Shown: piece after piece, positions 14,400-31,000 of the stretch
Position numbering within the stretch: position 1 is the first letter of the stretch
Layout of the letters: every line of letters starts with the position of its first letter
Assembly (NCBI GenBank): GCA_023055505.1
Contig: JALIRH010000004.1
Coordinates: forward strand, 17,045,368-17,109,367
DNA from: Callipepla californica brunnescens
Lineage: Eukaryota > Chordata > Aves > Galliformes > Odontophoridae
DNA: 64,000 nt
Direction: 5' to 3'
Notes under the pieces: model-generated
Databases searched by the model: none
What the model was told of the DNA's origin: nothing
The model's input: the letters and a program-made list of their open reading frames with translations, nothing else
Made by a program: the position numbers and the translations under genes

Positions 14400-16674
14400 T
14401 TATTGAGTGTCTCTCTTGGCCCTGGCCAGGTTAGAACGATAGAAATCTTTCAGTGATGCTAAATGTGAAGGTTTCTCCTTCCAGGGCCAGGAAGCCAGAA
14501 GGAGGGTGGAATTTGCAGGGCAGAGCCCCTTGCACAGATCACGAAAGATTTCATCAGCTAGCTGAGAGAAAAAACGGATCCAGAGATTTTTATCCAGACC
14601 CTGAGCTGAGCGGATCTGATAGGCGCAGTAAACACTGGTGAGAAGCAGACGGTCAAACTCTGTTAGAGGCAAAGGGGTATCAGTCAGGGTGTAATATCTC
14701 AGATGCTGCTCGATCTCCATCGGTGTTTTGGGAACTTCACCCTCCAAGATCTGCATGAACCACCGCGCTGGGCGCAGGGAGGCCAGCTCTTCGTCCCTCA
14801 GCTGGATTGTCCCATTGGCCTGGATGTCCAGCCTCCCCCAGAGCATCTAGAAGAGAAGAGCAGCATATGCATTGCAAAGATGCCTGCTCAACCTCCCTCA
14901 CTGCCAGCACCACACCCTTTCTCTGCCTGGCTCTATGCCTTGGCTACTCCATGGGGCCCCATCCAGCCCTCACCTCCCACCTGCATCTCCCAACATCGGC
15001 CCACCCCACTGAGGTGTTTTCCAGGCGTTCCCAATATACAGTGAGAACAATGTAGAACACAGGAGTTTTTACATGCAGGCAGATGGGAGCATGGGCACTA
15101 GCAGTGCCTCTGCCCAGAGGGCCCCAGTGCCCAGGAGACCTCTAACATGACGTCGGCATCCTCTGGGCTGCGACGGGGTGCGTTGGCACTGACATCGTCC
15201 CTGATGTAAGGATGTTCATCTGGAAGACATCAGACGGAGTTGAATAACACAAGATCATGGCCCTCCCCATTACTTCTATTATTTGGTTGTCAGTAAGACC
15301 TTTAGCATTTCTGAGCTGGCACTTGTAGCTTGCTGAATATGACAGATGCTGACCTCAGGATTTCGATGAACAACACAAGCTTCACAGGGGAAGCAGAAGT
15401 GGTTAACAGAGGTAAATGTGAGATCTGGATATGATGGCCCAACAGTCCTGCCAACATGGAGCTAAAGCACAGGGCAGCAAAGGCACTTCAGAAGACTTCA
15501 AAGAAACCCCTCATGCTTCCTTGAGGAATTGGAGCAGATGGATTTTGGCAGTGGGTTACTCTGTAGCTTTTGCAGGGAGAAAGAAATGCTGTTCAGTGAG
15601 AAGGCGGGGGGGGGGGGCAAGAAGGCTCCTAGAACTTCTGGTGGAAATAGCACTTGATGCTCACCCTGTGGTTTTTTTAGTCAGCTCTCTGATACTTTTT
15701 TTTTTTTCCTTCAAGTTCATATGGATGAAGACTTTTCTACATTAGGAAAAAGGAAGAATATATACCGAGTACTCCAGAGTTAAGGTCAGCAGATGCTTAT
15801 GAAAAGCAGAAAAATGATGTAATAGTGCATGTGCATGCTGACTACTACCAAATCCCACTTCCAACATTCCCTTCTTTTTTAAAGCTTTTCAGAGAGATGT
15901 ACAAGCTGCCTGTCTACTGCTGTCTCCTCAGGCTGAGGTTTGTTTCTCTGCACAGCTGCAGGCTCCCTGATCTGAGCCCCTTGTGGCTTAGGAGTGTGAG
16001 CTGAGAAGTATCTGCTCTTTCCTTTTCCACCATGGACATGCCAGCAAAGCTTTTACACCATCTGAAAATTTATTTGTTGGGCTTCCCTCTCAGCTAATTG
16101 ATTCACTGAATTCGCAGATGCTTCTAATGAGAAACATCTGACTGGCTCGTAAAGTTAGTGATAGCCACAAAGCTACTGTTGTTAATAACTATAACCAAAG
16201 CACAACAAATAATGCATTGAAATAATAAGATAAATGTAATCTGGAGATGGAAAAATTATTCCTTATTTACTTTATCATTCCACAGCTGTTCTTTTTCCCC
16301 CAAAGCATCTAGAAAACCTGTAGACATCATTGCAGGAACAAGCTTTTTCACCAGAGACCAAAAAAACCCTTCTCCTGCCATCAAAAATAGCAGTACGTCT
16401 TCATCCCGCAGGTAGGCATTAATGTCTCTCCTGCTGAACAAAAGCCAGTTAGGACTCCAGCTAACACGCCCTCTCCTGCGTCAGCACAGCTCACTGATGC
16501 ATTTGATCATATCTGAAGAAGCAGGCCAAGTGTAGTACTGCTGGAATTGCACATATATTTTGCCAAGCCAAGAAGCTACATCATAAACAAACAGGTGCGC
16601 TTCCTACCTGTCAGCCTCTGGGACGCAGCGAACATGCACAGGATCAGCCAGGTGTTGAGCTGCACCTGGGCCAT
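14400..16674 (-). CDS. FAM180B: FAM180 family secreted protein, FAM180B by synteny
   Basis: Three coding exons on the minus strand join in frame: 16608-16674, 15140-15219 and 14400-14846, giving 197 residues. Exon 1 encodes MAQVQLNTWLILCMFAASQ, a signal peptide. Exon 2 begins DEHPYIRDD and ends in EDADVMLE. Exon 3 continues MLWGRLDIQANGTIQLRDEE through to KRDTQ. The join ...DVMLE/MLWGRLDI fits the conserved D-V-x-x-x-E-x-L-x-G-x-L block of FAM180 proteins. The acceptors are sound (TCTTCTCTTCTAG before exon 3, GATGTCTTCCAG before exon 2), and exon 1 has a good donor (CAG/GTAGG). The donor of exon 2 is weak (GAG/GTCTCC) but is the only one that keeps the family alignment. In human, FAM180B lies next to C1QTNF4, as here. 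FAM180 proteins have no well-established biochemical role. Paralogue assignment (B rather than A) relies on position. Confidence 0.8.
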
Positions 16675-18881
16675 AGCAGCCGTGCCCAGTAATGGTTCAC
16701 ATCCCCTCTGTGGACTGTGCCGGGTGTGAAGTGAAAGTTGTTTGTCGTGGTGTCTTTCCTGGCTGCTTCTGATCCCAGCAGCCCCTGCTAGAACAGATCC
16801 GCCTTTCTGTGTTTATGACTGCAGCACTGGGAAGGGCCTTGCAGCTGAACTTGCTAACCCCAAAGGATATTTTTCATCGTATTTTGGAAACTTGGAAGAC
16901 TTTGATGTGGGAGTTTTGGCAGAATTATTTAAGCTTCTCTTCCAAAGACTGATTTTCCACTGCAATTAATTATACAAAGCTATTTGTTTTAAGAATTCTC
17001 ACTGCATGTGATTCTCACTGCATCTGAAGAAGGGAGGACCGCTTGGTCCCTTTCTCCTCTGCACAGTGTCTGTCCCATCTCCATGGAACTTCTCCACTCT
17101 TTGGCTTTATGTTCAGTTTTCCCTTTTACTGAGTTTGAAAATCTGCAAACAATCCAGAAATGTCACAAACAGATAAGGCCAGAAGTCTGCAGAGATTCAT
17201 TCAAGGGCTATAGCAGCCAAAATATACAAGTAGGCAGAAGAAATGTTACTTGTTTAGCTCTGTAGCAATCCTCCAGGATGGGATACTCAGTATATTGACC
17301 CAGCGAACAGCAAAGATCAGAGCCAGTCAGGCTTTAGCACCTCATCATCCTCTCGTGTGACTTCTGGGTTACAATAAGCAAGGTCTGCTTTAGGTGTTAT
17401 GCATTACCTAGATGAAACTTCGTTTGATTCCCTTCACAGAAGACAGTTATGTTGTAAAAATCTTCGCACTTCTGTTAGTGCCAAACCCTCACTCGGGATG
17501 TTGTGCATTTCTACTCGGTATGGCATAGTATTGTTCCAGGATCACCAACAGGTTCTTGAATGCTAGGGTCATACAAAAGAGTAATTAGTGTGAATAAGTA
17601 ATAATGCCATCTTGCTCAAGTTAAATATGTTCTTTCTTTGAAAGATGTCTACCTAGAAAAGAAAGGAGGTGAAGCTGAAGTGCATACTTTTCTCAGCAAC
17701 TTAGAGGCTATCAGTTTGTAGTGATTTTGGTCACCAGATACTTCATGAGATGATGTTCCACTTAATAATTTGGCAGTGTGCAAACCACGCAGCCTGACTT
17801 CTGAAATTTCCAGCGTCTGCATACCTTGCAATCTGTGAGCTTACAGCAACTATGAAGAAAAGCACAGATTTATCAAGAAAGGGCCTTCTGTATCCAGGGT
17901 CATTCCCCCCCCATTTGCATAAAAGCAAAACCTGTATTTCTGTTACAGCCCTGGCTATCTCACAGTTAAAGAATGCTTCATTCAGTTTTAATTTTTTTCT
18001 GCTACTTCTGCTTTCGTTGCATCCCTTTATTATGGGATGAGATGTCTTTTATTAAGCTGTAAATAATATGCTACTTGAGAGATAGACTCCGATGTCCCAT
18101 ATGTGCAGTGAGATTGATGTGCCTTTTGTTTCTCACCAGAATCCTTTAAAATCCACTGTGTTTACATAACTGCCCAGAAGTTATTTTGCCAAAAAAAAAA
18201 AAAAAAAAAAGAAATCCTGTATCTTTTGGGACATGAAATAACCTCTCTTTAGGTTATACAAAAACCATCTGTGGGGTTTTGTAATACCTGACAAAGCAGT
18301 CATTCAGGACTTTGGCCAACATCTGAGTAAGTTATTTTTGATATTGTCAACAGGAATATATCCTAGGAACTGCATACAGCTGAAGTATCTAGAAAAGAAT
18401 AGTCACAGTGGTGGGAGGAAGGAGAGAAGAGGGCCATAGGCTGTGTTCAGATGGCTGATCCAGTAGCAGGTAGGAGGTGGTAGTGTAGGTAGTGTTTGTT
18501 GCCTTGAGATGGGGGAATTTTACAGAATTGCCTCACTATCCCACAGAGAAAGACAACTGCAGCGAAGATAAACATGTGCCTTAAGTGTTTGTAAACCAGC
18601 AGTAGTTATATGGGAAGCAAGTATGAGTTCCTGACAGTTGAACATTGTCCCGCCCTCTGTATAGGCACCTGTTCCTCCTGAGGGGTTGTGTCTTTGCCAG
18701 GTATTCACAGTTGAATGTGCACAGCACTGCCCATCCACTCGCCCTCTGGTCATGCCATCTGTCACAGGAGCAGTTTCAGAATGTCACACAGAACCAAATT
18801 ATTTCAGGGGCACCTTGGCTGATTGTGCCCTTTCAGTAAACTCCTGAATTGGGAAGATGGGAAACGGAAAAAGGATATGAA
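16675..18881. other. Noncoding stretch upstream of FAM180B
   Basis: This contains the FAM180B promoter side; there is no CpG island and no obvious TATA box that I would trust. A 20-A run lies at 18191-18210. No other gene is recognised. Confidence 0.35.
18191..18210. repeat. Poly-A run (20 A)
   Basis: An uninterrupted A homopolymer upstream of FAM180B; no flanking element is recognised. Confidence 0.9.
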
Positions 18882-19300
18882 ATTGTAGAATAATAGAATA
18901 TCCTGAGTTAGAAGGGACCCACAAGGATTATTGAGTCTTTACTCCTTGCTCTACACAGGATCACCCAAAATTCAACCTCTTAGCCTGAGAGTATTGTCCA
19001 AACTCTTTTTGAACTCCAGCTTAGGCCCTTTACCACTGCCCTGGGGTTAAGTGCTCGGTGCCCAATCACTCTCTGGTGAAGAACCTTTTCCTAATCCCCA
19101 GCTTGATCCCCCTGATGCAGGTCTTAGGTCCTGTTGCCATCACTAAAGATATCAGTGCTGCTTCCATGCTCTTCTTATGATGAGCTATAGACCACCATGA
19201 GACCTTCCCTCAGCCTCCTCTTCTCTGGGCTAAACAAGTCAAGTGTCCTCAGCCACTCTTTATACAAAGTGCTCTCAAGACCCTTCACCATTGTAGCAGA
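18882..19300 (-). mobile_element. CR1 LINE 3' end, minus orientation
   Basis: The plus strand begins with TAGAATAATAGAATATCC and GAGTTAGAAGGGACCCACAA, the inverted CR1 3' terminus. It continues through TCACCCAAAATTCAACCTC, GAAGAACCTTTTCCTAAT, CTCCTCTTCTCTGGGCTAAA and a segment ending GACCCTTCACCATTGT. This is the usual reverse-complement order of the CR1 ORF2 end and short 3'UTR. About 420 bases are kept, so the copy is 5'-truncated, as nearly all CR1 copies are. Substitutions are frequent, so it is not recent. Confidence 0.9.
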
Positions 19301-22156
19301 AATGCTAAGTCACAGCTTGAAGCAGTGATTGAGCACCTGGTGGGAAGGCAGGGCCAGCCAGGGGAGCTCAGGTGCACACAATGTACTTGAGTAACCGGGA
19401 GGAGTGGAGCCAGGATCCGTGCCTTCCCAGGTCTCATTTGAAGGTTGGTGGTGGAGGTAAGGCTCTCAGAGTACCTGAAGTGTTCTAAAGGTAAGCAACC
19501 TCTTTCTTCTATTTTGGTGCCCATAGCTGTTGTATTTGAGTGAATCCTCACTTGCTACGGCTTAGAACCTTGCTGCTCTTTTTTCATTGCTGCACTTTTT
19601 GTTGCATTGCAACCATCTTTGTGTATAGGTCCGAAATTTGTAGGAGCTTGCTGAGTGTTGATCTAAACTTTGTTCTAAGCAACAGAAGGTTGGCCCATCA
19701 CTGGGTAATGGTGTAGTGGAGGGAGGAACGATCAAAAGAGGACATGAGTGAGGCAGCAGCTGCTCAAATGTGCTTTTCTGCAGTCACAAATGGCAGTGCC
19801 TGTTGGGAAGAGTTCCTCTGGATCTCACATTATATAGGCCCCTGCAAGCCCTGAAATGTTGCACCTGTTCATGGGTGCACTTAGCATCTCAATCCATAAT
19901 TACATTGTTCATTAAGTCCTTTTCTTTTGCACCATGTTGGGTCTTTGTGATTTTTTTTTTCAGTTGCTGTGTTTGTACAGCTGAAAGTACTCATTCTCTT
20001 GGTAACGTGGATTTCTGCTGCTTCTTCTGTCCTTTGTGGATTACATCTGTATGGTAGGACAAGCATCTTGCTTCATAAGTTTTACTTTGATACCTATGTG
20101 GTCTAGTAAAGCATCAAAAGGTACAAGGTCTGCTAATTACAGCAGCAGAGAAGGCTCTTTGGAAGGGGGGTTTCTTCTAGATGAGATTGCAGAGAGTTAG
20201 GTAGCATATTCTTGGAAGTGAAATTCTGCTTAAAATCTGGGTGACCTTCTTGCTTTGTATGTCTCACCCGCAACTTGAGGAGATCTCACTCCCTGTCCCA
20301 GGCCTGTCCAGCAGGTGCTCGGGGAAGAAGATGAGGAGAAGAGGAAGGCTAAGATAAGAGTGAAAGGATGGAGATATGTGGCTCATGGGGAATGTGATGT
20401 TGTGAGTCATAGGAGGGGAAGAAGTAAAACAAGGTTGAGGAAAGTAGGAGTATTGTCCATAATTAGATGCGGTCCGCACAGTAACATTCTTCATTGATAT
20501 AGTGATGCTGGTCCGTATACAAATAGTTGCTTTCTCCTTAGTCACCTGGCCTGTCCTTCAGTTGTCACCTAACTTCTGCTCTTTAGAAATTCAATACCCA
20601 GCTGAAATCCCTGCCTGGATTTTGACTGGAGATAAAAAAAAAAAACAGGGCCTTACAGGCAGTGTGGCTGTGTTGTGGGTGGATACTTTAACAGATCAAC
20701 AGCCACATCCTCAGTGAAGGAGAGGCTGCTTGCATGGCTGTAGGGAGAAATGCCAGAGTTCTGGAAAACACCAGCAAAACATACTCAGCTGACGAAGATC
20801 AAGATGGTGACTGTGAATCACCACCTAAACTCTATTTGGCTCTGTGTTATAAGAAAATGTCTCTGCTGAATAGGATGTCTCTGTGTCAGCTACTGCAGAT
20901 ATGTATCTCATCCAGCATCCTCCTACGTTTGGAATATCCAGTGTAGGCAAATGAGCTGGCAGCCTCATTGAGGCAGTGGCAGAAGATTTGGAAGACGACG
21001 TTGTGTCTGACCATGGTGACAGCAGCCTTGCCCGGAGTGAAGCAAGCACCCACCATCCACGAGGACCCCAGGTTCCTATGCAAGCACATGGCCCCCTGAG
21101 GCTCAGAAACCATGTAGGTGGTGTGCCAACACTGGCAGTACTTTGTGAGGCTGTGTAAACTCCTGTCTTCTGGGATAGTGTGTCTGGGTGGGTAAATTGT
21201 ATTCTTTGTAAGCTCCAAGGCTTCTCTTAACTAGAAGAGATTTGGGTCCATTAGCAAATATTTCACGTACTAAAGACCTGCTGGTGCTGGTGCCTGTCCC
21301 TACAGGGCTGGCTGCTTGAATGGACTCCAGCACACAAGTTCTTTAGCAAATGCTGCCTTTTGCTTAACTTGTCAGTGTGTTGTGTGATGCTGTCAATCAA
21401 GTTCTCCCTCTGCACAAGTGTTATATTTAGTGGTTCTTCCTTCTTTTCCAGCTATCATCACTCTTACAGCCTATCATACTGGGAAATATGTATTCTTATG
21501 ATACATCCATCGTGAGTCATGTCATGGTGATTGGAGCATTGTGAGATGGATAATTAACACAGGGAGGAAGAATGTTCTTTAGTATTAATTTTCACAGTAG
21601 CGAAAGAGGTATACACCTTTCCTTGTGCAATGAACACTGGCATGCAAAAAAGAGCCAGTGCGACAGAAAACAGGACCAGCTGTGGAACATAATGTACAAA
21701 ACATTAAAAGTACATTTCCTGTTCAATCAATTCAAACACTGGCAGATCCTAAGGGGATCTAGAAATTATTTAAAACACAAACTTCTGCTGACTTCTACTG
21801 TTCTTCTTTTTTATTCCCATACAATAAAGACCTGTAATTCTTAAGGATAATGGCAAATGCTATCAGTTTTAATTAGAGAATGCTGTTCTCGGTCACATCC
21901 CAAACACTGCTGCCCACAACAGTCTGAAACAAATTCAGGAAAAAAAAATAAATTAAGAAATCCAGGCTTACAAAGCTAGGGTGAAAACAAATATAAAGCC
22001 TGATTCTTACCATACAGCCCCAGCTCTTCTTGCAAACAGTTCACCTTCTAGTTGCAATTATTTACTCTCCTTTTTTTTTGTTTCCTTAACTGAATTTATC
22101 ATTGTTCTATCCCTTTCTCTGTTCCATACTATGACTTTTCCAGTTCCTGTTTTGTT
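19301..22156. other. Intergenic stretch between CR1 fragments
   Basis: No gene can be supported. The segment at about 20886-21218 is richer in G+C than its surroundings and has an antisense open frame of 110 codons, but I recognise no family in it. Confidence 0.35.
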
Positions 22157-22273
22157 TATAGAATAGAGTTGGAAGAGACCTCTGAAGGCCACCTAGTCCA
22201 ACTCCCCTGCAATGAACAGGGAACACCACAACTATATTCGGTTGCCCAGGGCCTTATCCAGCCTTGCCTTCTT
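22157..22273 (-). mobile_element. Short CR1 LINE 3' fragment, minus orientation
   Basis: This reads TATAGAATAGAGTTGGAAGA, then CCTCTGAAGGCCACCTAGTC and CAACTCCCCTGCAATGAAC, then GGTTGCCCAGGGCCTTATCC and AGCCTTGCC. It is the reverse complement of the CR1 3' end. Only about 117 bases remain, and the sequence stops resembling CR1 after GCCTTGCC. Confidence 0.88.
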
Positions 22274-23225
22274 TAGTGATCTTAGAATTTAAAAAGCCCT
22301 TAAGTAGAACTGGGATGATGCATAAAGTAATTCACAAACCGTGGGGATTATCTGAAATCTCTTACACAATGGTTTTGAGATCTTAATGAGGTCAGTCAGC
22401 TCTCCAGTGCAGAACTGTTATGCATTTTCTGGACTATGAACAAGAGACATTATTAATTGATGACTGCTGTAATGTAATCTCACTGAACAGCTGGTGGGTG
22501 GATGAACTACAATGGTGTTGGTTTTTTTTTTTGAGAGAGAGCTGAGATATTCCACAGCAGCAAAGCTAGTGGTAATGCATTATGTCATAGAGCTCAGAAT
22601 AATTGGAAAGGTGACAAAAATGCATCCACTCTTGTCTATGGGACAAGGGAAAGGATGTTTTGGCTAAAAGTGCAGTCTGAAGAATCTAGAGAAAGCACAG
22701 GCTGCTAAGCCACGAAGAAAAAAGTTGGCATGAAGGAGAGTATCATGTGAGAGGTTACCTGCCACTCTTTCTGCCTGCAGAACACAGACTTAGTTCCCAG
22801 AGACAATGCAGGAATTTCCACTATCTTTACAGTCTGAATCCAAGTGCTTCTTGTGTTGTCCTAATAAAAGCTGTTTTAGAATCATATATAAACGCTCTGT
22901 GTTTGCTGCATTATGGTCTTCCCAAAACTCATAGTGGAGCTGAGACAATCCTACTACTTAAGCTACACAGCCACCTTGGAAGTCTCCTGAAGTTTGCACT
23001 ACTACGTGCTCAGGTTATGCCTTATACCTGCAGGGCCAGCTAGCAGAAGCAGCATATCTAAAGTAACTTAACCATAGGAAGAACCCACTCCATTTGATTT
23101 CCAAGCCAGAAAGACGGTATTTTAGAGCTCAAAGTTAGATTGTCAGGACCGTAAATTAACATCCTTCATCCTGAGTTTTTCATCTAGATTGAAAACAGCA
23201 TAATTTTTGTGATCATGACAGGCAA
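22274..23225. other. Intergenic stretch downstream of NDUFS3
   Basis: Nothing recognised. It separates the CR1 fragment from the NDUFS3 3' end. Confidence 0.35.
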
Positions 23226-23243
23226 GAGTCTCTCATAACATTT

Positions 23244-23249
23244 TTTATT
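23244..23249 (-). terminator. NDUFS3 polyadenylation signal
   Basis: TTTATT on the plus strand gives AATAAA on the minus strand, 62 bases after the NDUFS3 stop. The 3'UTR is therefore very short, under 100 bases. The tract is AT-rich around it (TTTTTTATTATTATAAATATT). Confidence 0.75.
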
Positions 23250-23311
23250 ATTATAAATATTATTACATCAGAACAGAAAGAATGATGCCGTGCACCTACA
23301 CCATTCTGCTG

Positions 23312-27845
<4,534 letters not shown>

Positions 27846-28051
27846 CCCGCCGCCGCCGCCGCACGGACGGGCAAGGGCACGGGCCGGAAGCGGAAGGCCC
27901 CGCCGCCGCCAAGCTTCCCCCGGGAGCCGGAAGCGCTCCGCGACCGCTCGGCGGCGCTTCCGGGCGGGTGGCCGGAAGCGGTGAGTGTCTGGGCGGCGCC
28001 TGGCGCGGGGCGAGGGGCGCGGGGAGCCGCGGCGGCACACGGGGCGGCGGC
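27846..28051. promoter_or_regulatory. Bidirectional promoter of NDUFS3 (-) and KBTBD4 (+) with four ETS motifs
   Basis: Only 206 bases separate the two start codons, so both 5'UTRs and the shared core promoter must fit here. Four CCGGAAG motifs (ETS; GABP, also called NRF-2, type) are visible: plus strand at 27884-27890, 27927-27933 and 27972-27978, and minus strand at 27957-27963. A half-motif CGGAAG lies at 27891-27896. No TATA box is seen. Clustered GABP sites are a known feature of promoters of nuclear genes for respiratory-chain subunits. Function here is inferred. Confidence 0.8.
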
Positions 28052-31000
28052 ATGAAGGGAGGAGCCGCAGGTGGGTGTCGCGACGGGCGGCCCGCGGCCC
28101 GGCCTGCGCCTGCCGTGCTCTGCGCAGGGGGAGCTGAGGGGGCCCGGCTGCGGAGTGCCGCAGCGCCGCGCTCTCCGCCCGGCGGCTGTGCTGTGCGCCG
28201 TGTGGCCCTTAGCTTCCCGACACCCGGCCGTCCCGTTTGAATTTTTCTCAAGCGTTATGTCTGCTGTGGATCCCGTGCCCTTCCTCCTGGTCTGTAGCCG
28301 TTGCTGACGCTTCCCCGTGACCCGGCAAAGCCTTCGGGAGCCGCTCGGGCTGTGTGCGGCCCCTCGTGCCGTGGGCTTTGGGGCTGCGGCCGTCGGCCGT
28401 CTGACGGAAAGCATCCCGAGGTCTGAGCGCTGCCGGACAGGCTCATACCTGTTAAAGCTAGAACCGAAGCGCCGAGGTGTTCCGGGTCATTAACTCAGTC
28501 TCATATAACATAATGGGTGGTGCATTCAGACCGACGAGAATTGCCGTAGAACTATGAGGTCGTGCTCAAGAGGGACATTCAGGGTGGGAGGGACCTGTCC
28601 AGCTCTTCAGGTGGAGGAACTGCCTCCAGTGAACAAAGCTTGTGAATTAGGAACTGTCCTGCACCAGCAGAGCTGTTGCAAGAACATGCATGTTTGAAAG
28701 CATGGAAAAGTAACCATTAATCTCCTGGAGGGAAGTCACGTGTTTGAGAAGTCATGTATTGGAAATCATGTGCAGTATTAATCGGTTCAGTTTTGCTTTC
28801 AATCACCGCAGTGGATAGTTGGGGTGTACAACTAGAGGGAATGCAAGCAGGCCTCTGTTCTTAATGCCACTAGGAGCCATGTTAAAGAAAAGCCCCTTTT
28901 CTACAGCAGTCCTTACCTGGGTCAGAAGCTTCTTTGACTCAGAACACTGCCACTTATCTCTGCGGATTTCTGTTGCAGACTGAGTTCTCCTTTTCACTTG
29001 GGAAACGGTGACTAACAGCTTGTAGCAAATCATTTTGCATGCTGAAAATGTGTGGCACATCAGCAAATATGGCCATCGGTTGTCTTGTGTAGTTGGCTTG
29101 AAGGACCATTGGTTGTGTCTGACAGACTTCTGGGTACAAACAAAATCACCTTACTTGGTGCAGTGCAAAAATTCATCACGTTGTTTTTGGATGCTAATTA
29201 ATTGTGCTCTTTGCAGTACGGTACTTCAACCCTTTTCTCTCCCACCTAGCCCAGCTGCAGTGGTGTCACTTTCTTTGGCTTTGCTAGTTTCCAAGGGCAG
29301 CCGCTGGGCTTTCCACTTGAATAGCTGTTGCTGCTTTTCTTTGTGTCGGTGCAGTGAGTTGCAGAAAGATATGCAAATCTTTTGATTCTGCTGGGATGCA
29401 GTGCTCACTGTACTGGAAGTTTGGTGTATGTTATAATTTTAATCATGCCGACTTCTACTTTGTTTCAGTTGTTTTAAAACGGTTCTGAAACTGAAGCAGA
29501 AACTTCTGGCTGTGCTATTTATGTTCAATCTGGTTACCAATACACTTGGTTTTTCCCTGCATCCCGAAGGATTGCATAACCTTGTTAGTGGAGGGAGAAA
29601 GCCTTATAATCATTGTTATTTTGCAGATTGCTGGAGGTCTGATCTGTGCGGCACCATGGACTCGTCAGAAGAGACTGGAGGCTCCTCTGCAGAAGAGAAC
29701 TACTTTGTTAACTACACATTCACTGATCGCTCGCACTCAGGCCGCGTGGCACAGGGAATTATGAAATTATGTTTGGAGGATGAGCTCTTTGCTGATGTTA
29801 CAATATCAGTGGAAGGCAAAGAATTCCAGCTGCACCGTTTGGTCCTCTCAGCCCAGAGCTGCTTTTTTCGTTCCATGTTCACTTCTAACCTGAAGGAGGC
29901 TCACAACCGGGTGATTGAGCTGCAGGATGTTAGTGAGAGTGTCTTTCAGCTCCTTGTGGACTATATTTACCATGGGACTGTAAAGCTGAGGGCCGAGGAG
30001 TTGCAGGAAACCTATGAAGTAGCAGACATGTACCAGCTGACTGCCCTTTTTGAAGAATGTTCCCGTTTTCTGGCCCGTACAGTGCAGGTCAGGAACTGTC
30101 TGCAGGTGATGTGGCTGGCAGACCAGCACAGTGACGTGGAGCTCTACACGGCTGCCAAACACTGTGCAAAGTCACATTTGTCTCAGCTGCAAGACACAGA
30201 AGAGTTCCTGCACCTACCTCTTCGCCTACTGACAGACATCCTTACAGGTAAGGAGTGCTGGAGATCAACCACGACCTGCATCTGGGAAGAGACCTTGAGT
30301 CTGAGAGTCTAGCAGGGATAAAACAGATTAAAAGAAATGAGCTTTCATAATCACTGTCTATTCAGAAGCTTAGCTAAGCAATGCAAAACAGTCTGAATAA
30401 ATTAATGAGAAAAAAGAAAACACCATAAACTGTCAATGGAAATGAAGGATATATGCTAAAAAGAAGAGGAAAAAAAAAAAAAAGAGAATCCTAGTTATTC
30501 TTACCAGTTTCTGAGTCAACAGAATGAAAGTACTCCAGGTTTTTAAACATAATTTAGTGACTTTCAGCATCATTTATTTTTGTTTGCTCTGAAAGTAAAA
30601 CAAATAAGCCTTACAAAATAAATATCTTATGAGCATGTTTTTCTTTTAATTCTTTGTCATTTAAGATTGCAATGCAACAACTCAACATTTGTAAGGCTTG
30701 AGCACACAGGCCATATTTCTAGACTCTGTTAGTGTTATTAACAATTTTATGTAATTGCTGGGATCGTTAAGGCAGGACACTCAGCTGAGTGACACAGAGG
30801 CATCGTAACGTTTTAGGTAATGCAGTAATTACCTGTTATGAAAATATAATGGATGCAGTGACAGTGTTGTTGTCAACACGTTAACAACTTACTTCACTCA
30901 ACAACAGTCCTTAAAGATTCTCTGCTGGTACAGGCAGTACTTTAAAGCCTCTTCCCGATACTTCAGTCAGAACTCCATTTTTATACAGTTACATGTCACT

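Noticed and set aside
16256..16441. A 61-codon minus-strand frame inside FAM180B intron 1 with a protein-like look
   Set aside because: Exons 1 and 2 join in phase without it, giving a normal FAM180 length, and it lacks good splice sites on both sides.
29512..29655. The upstream in-frame extension of KBTBD4 exon 2 beginning MLFMFNLV
   Set aside because: A good 3' splice site ends at 29626, and the spliced 19-nt first exon gives the conserved N-terminus, so the sequence before 29627 is intron.
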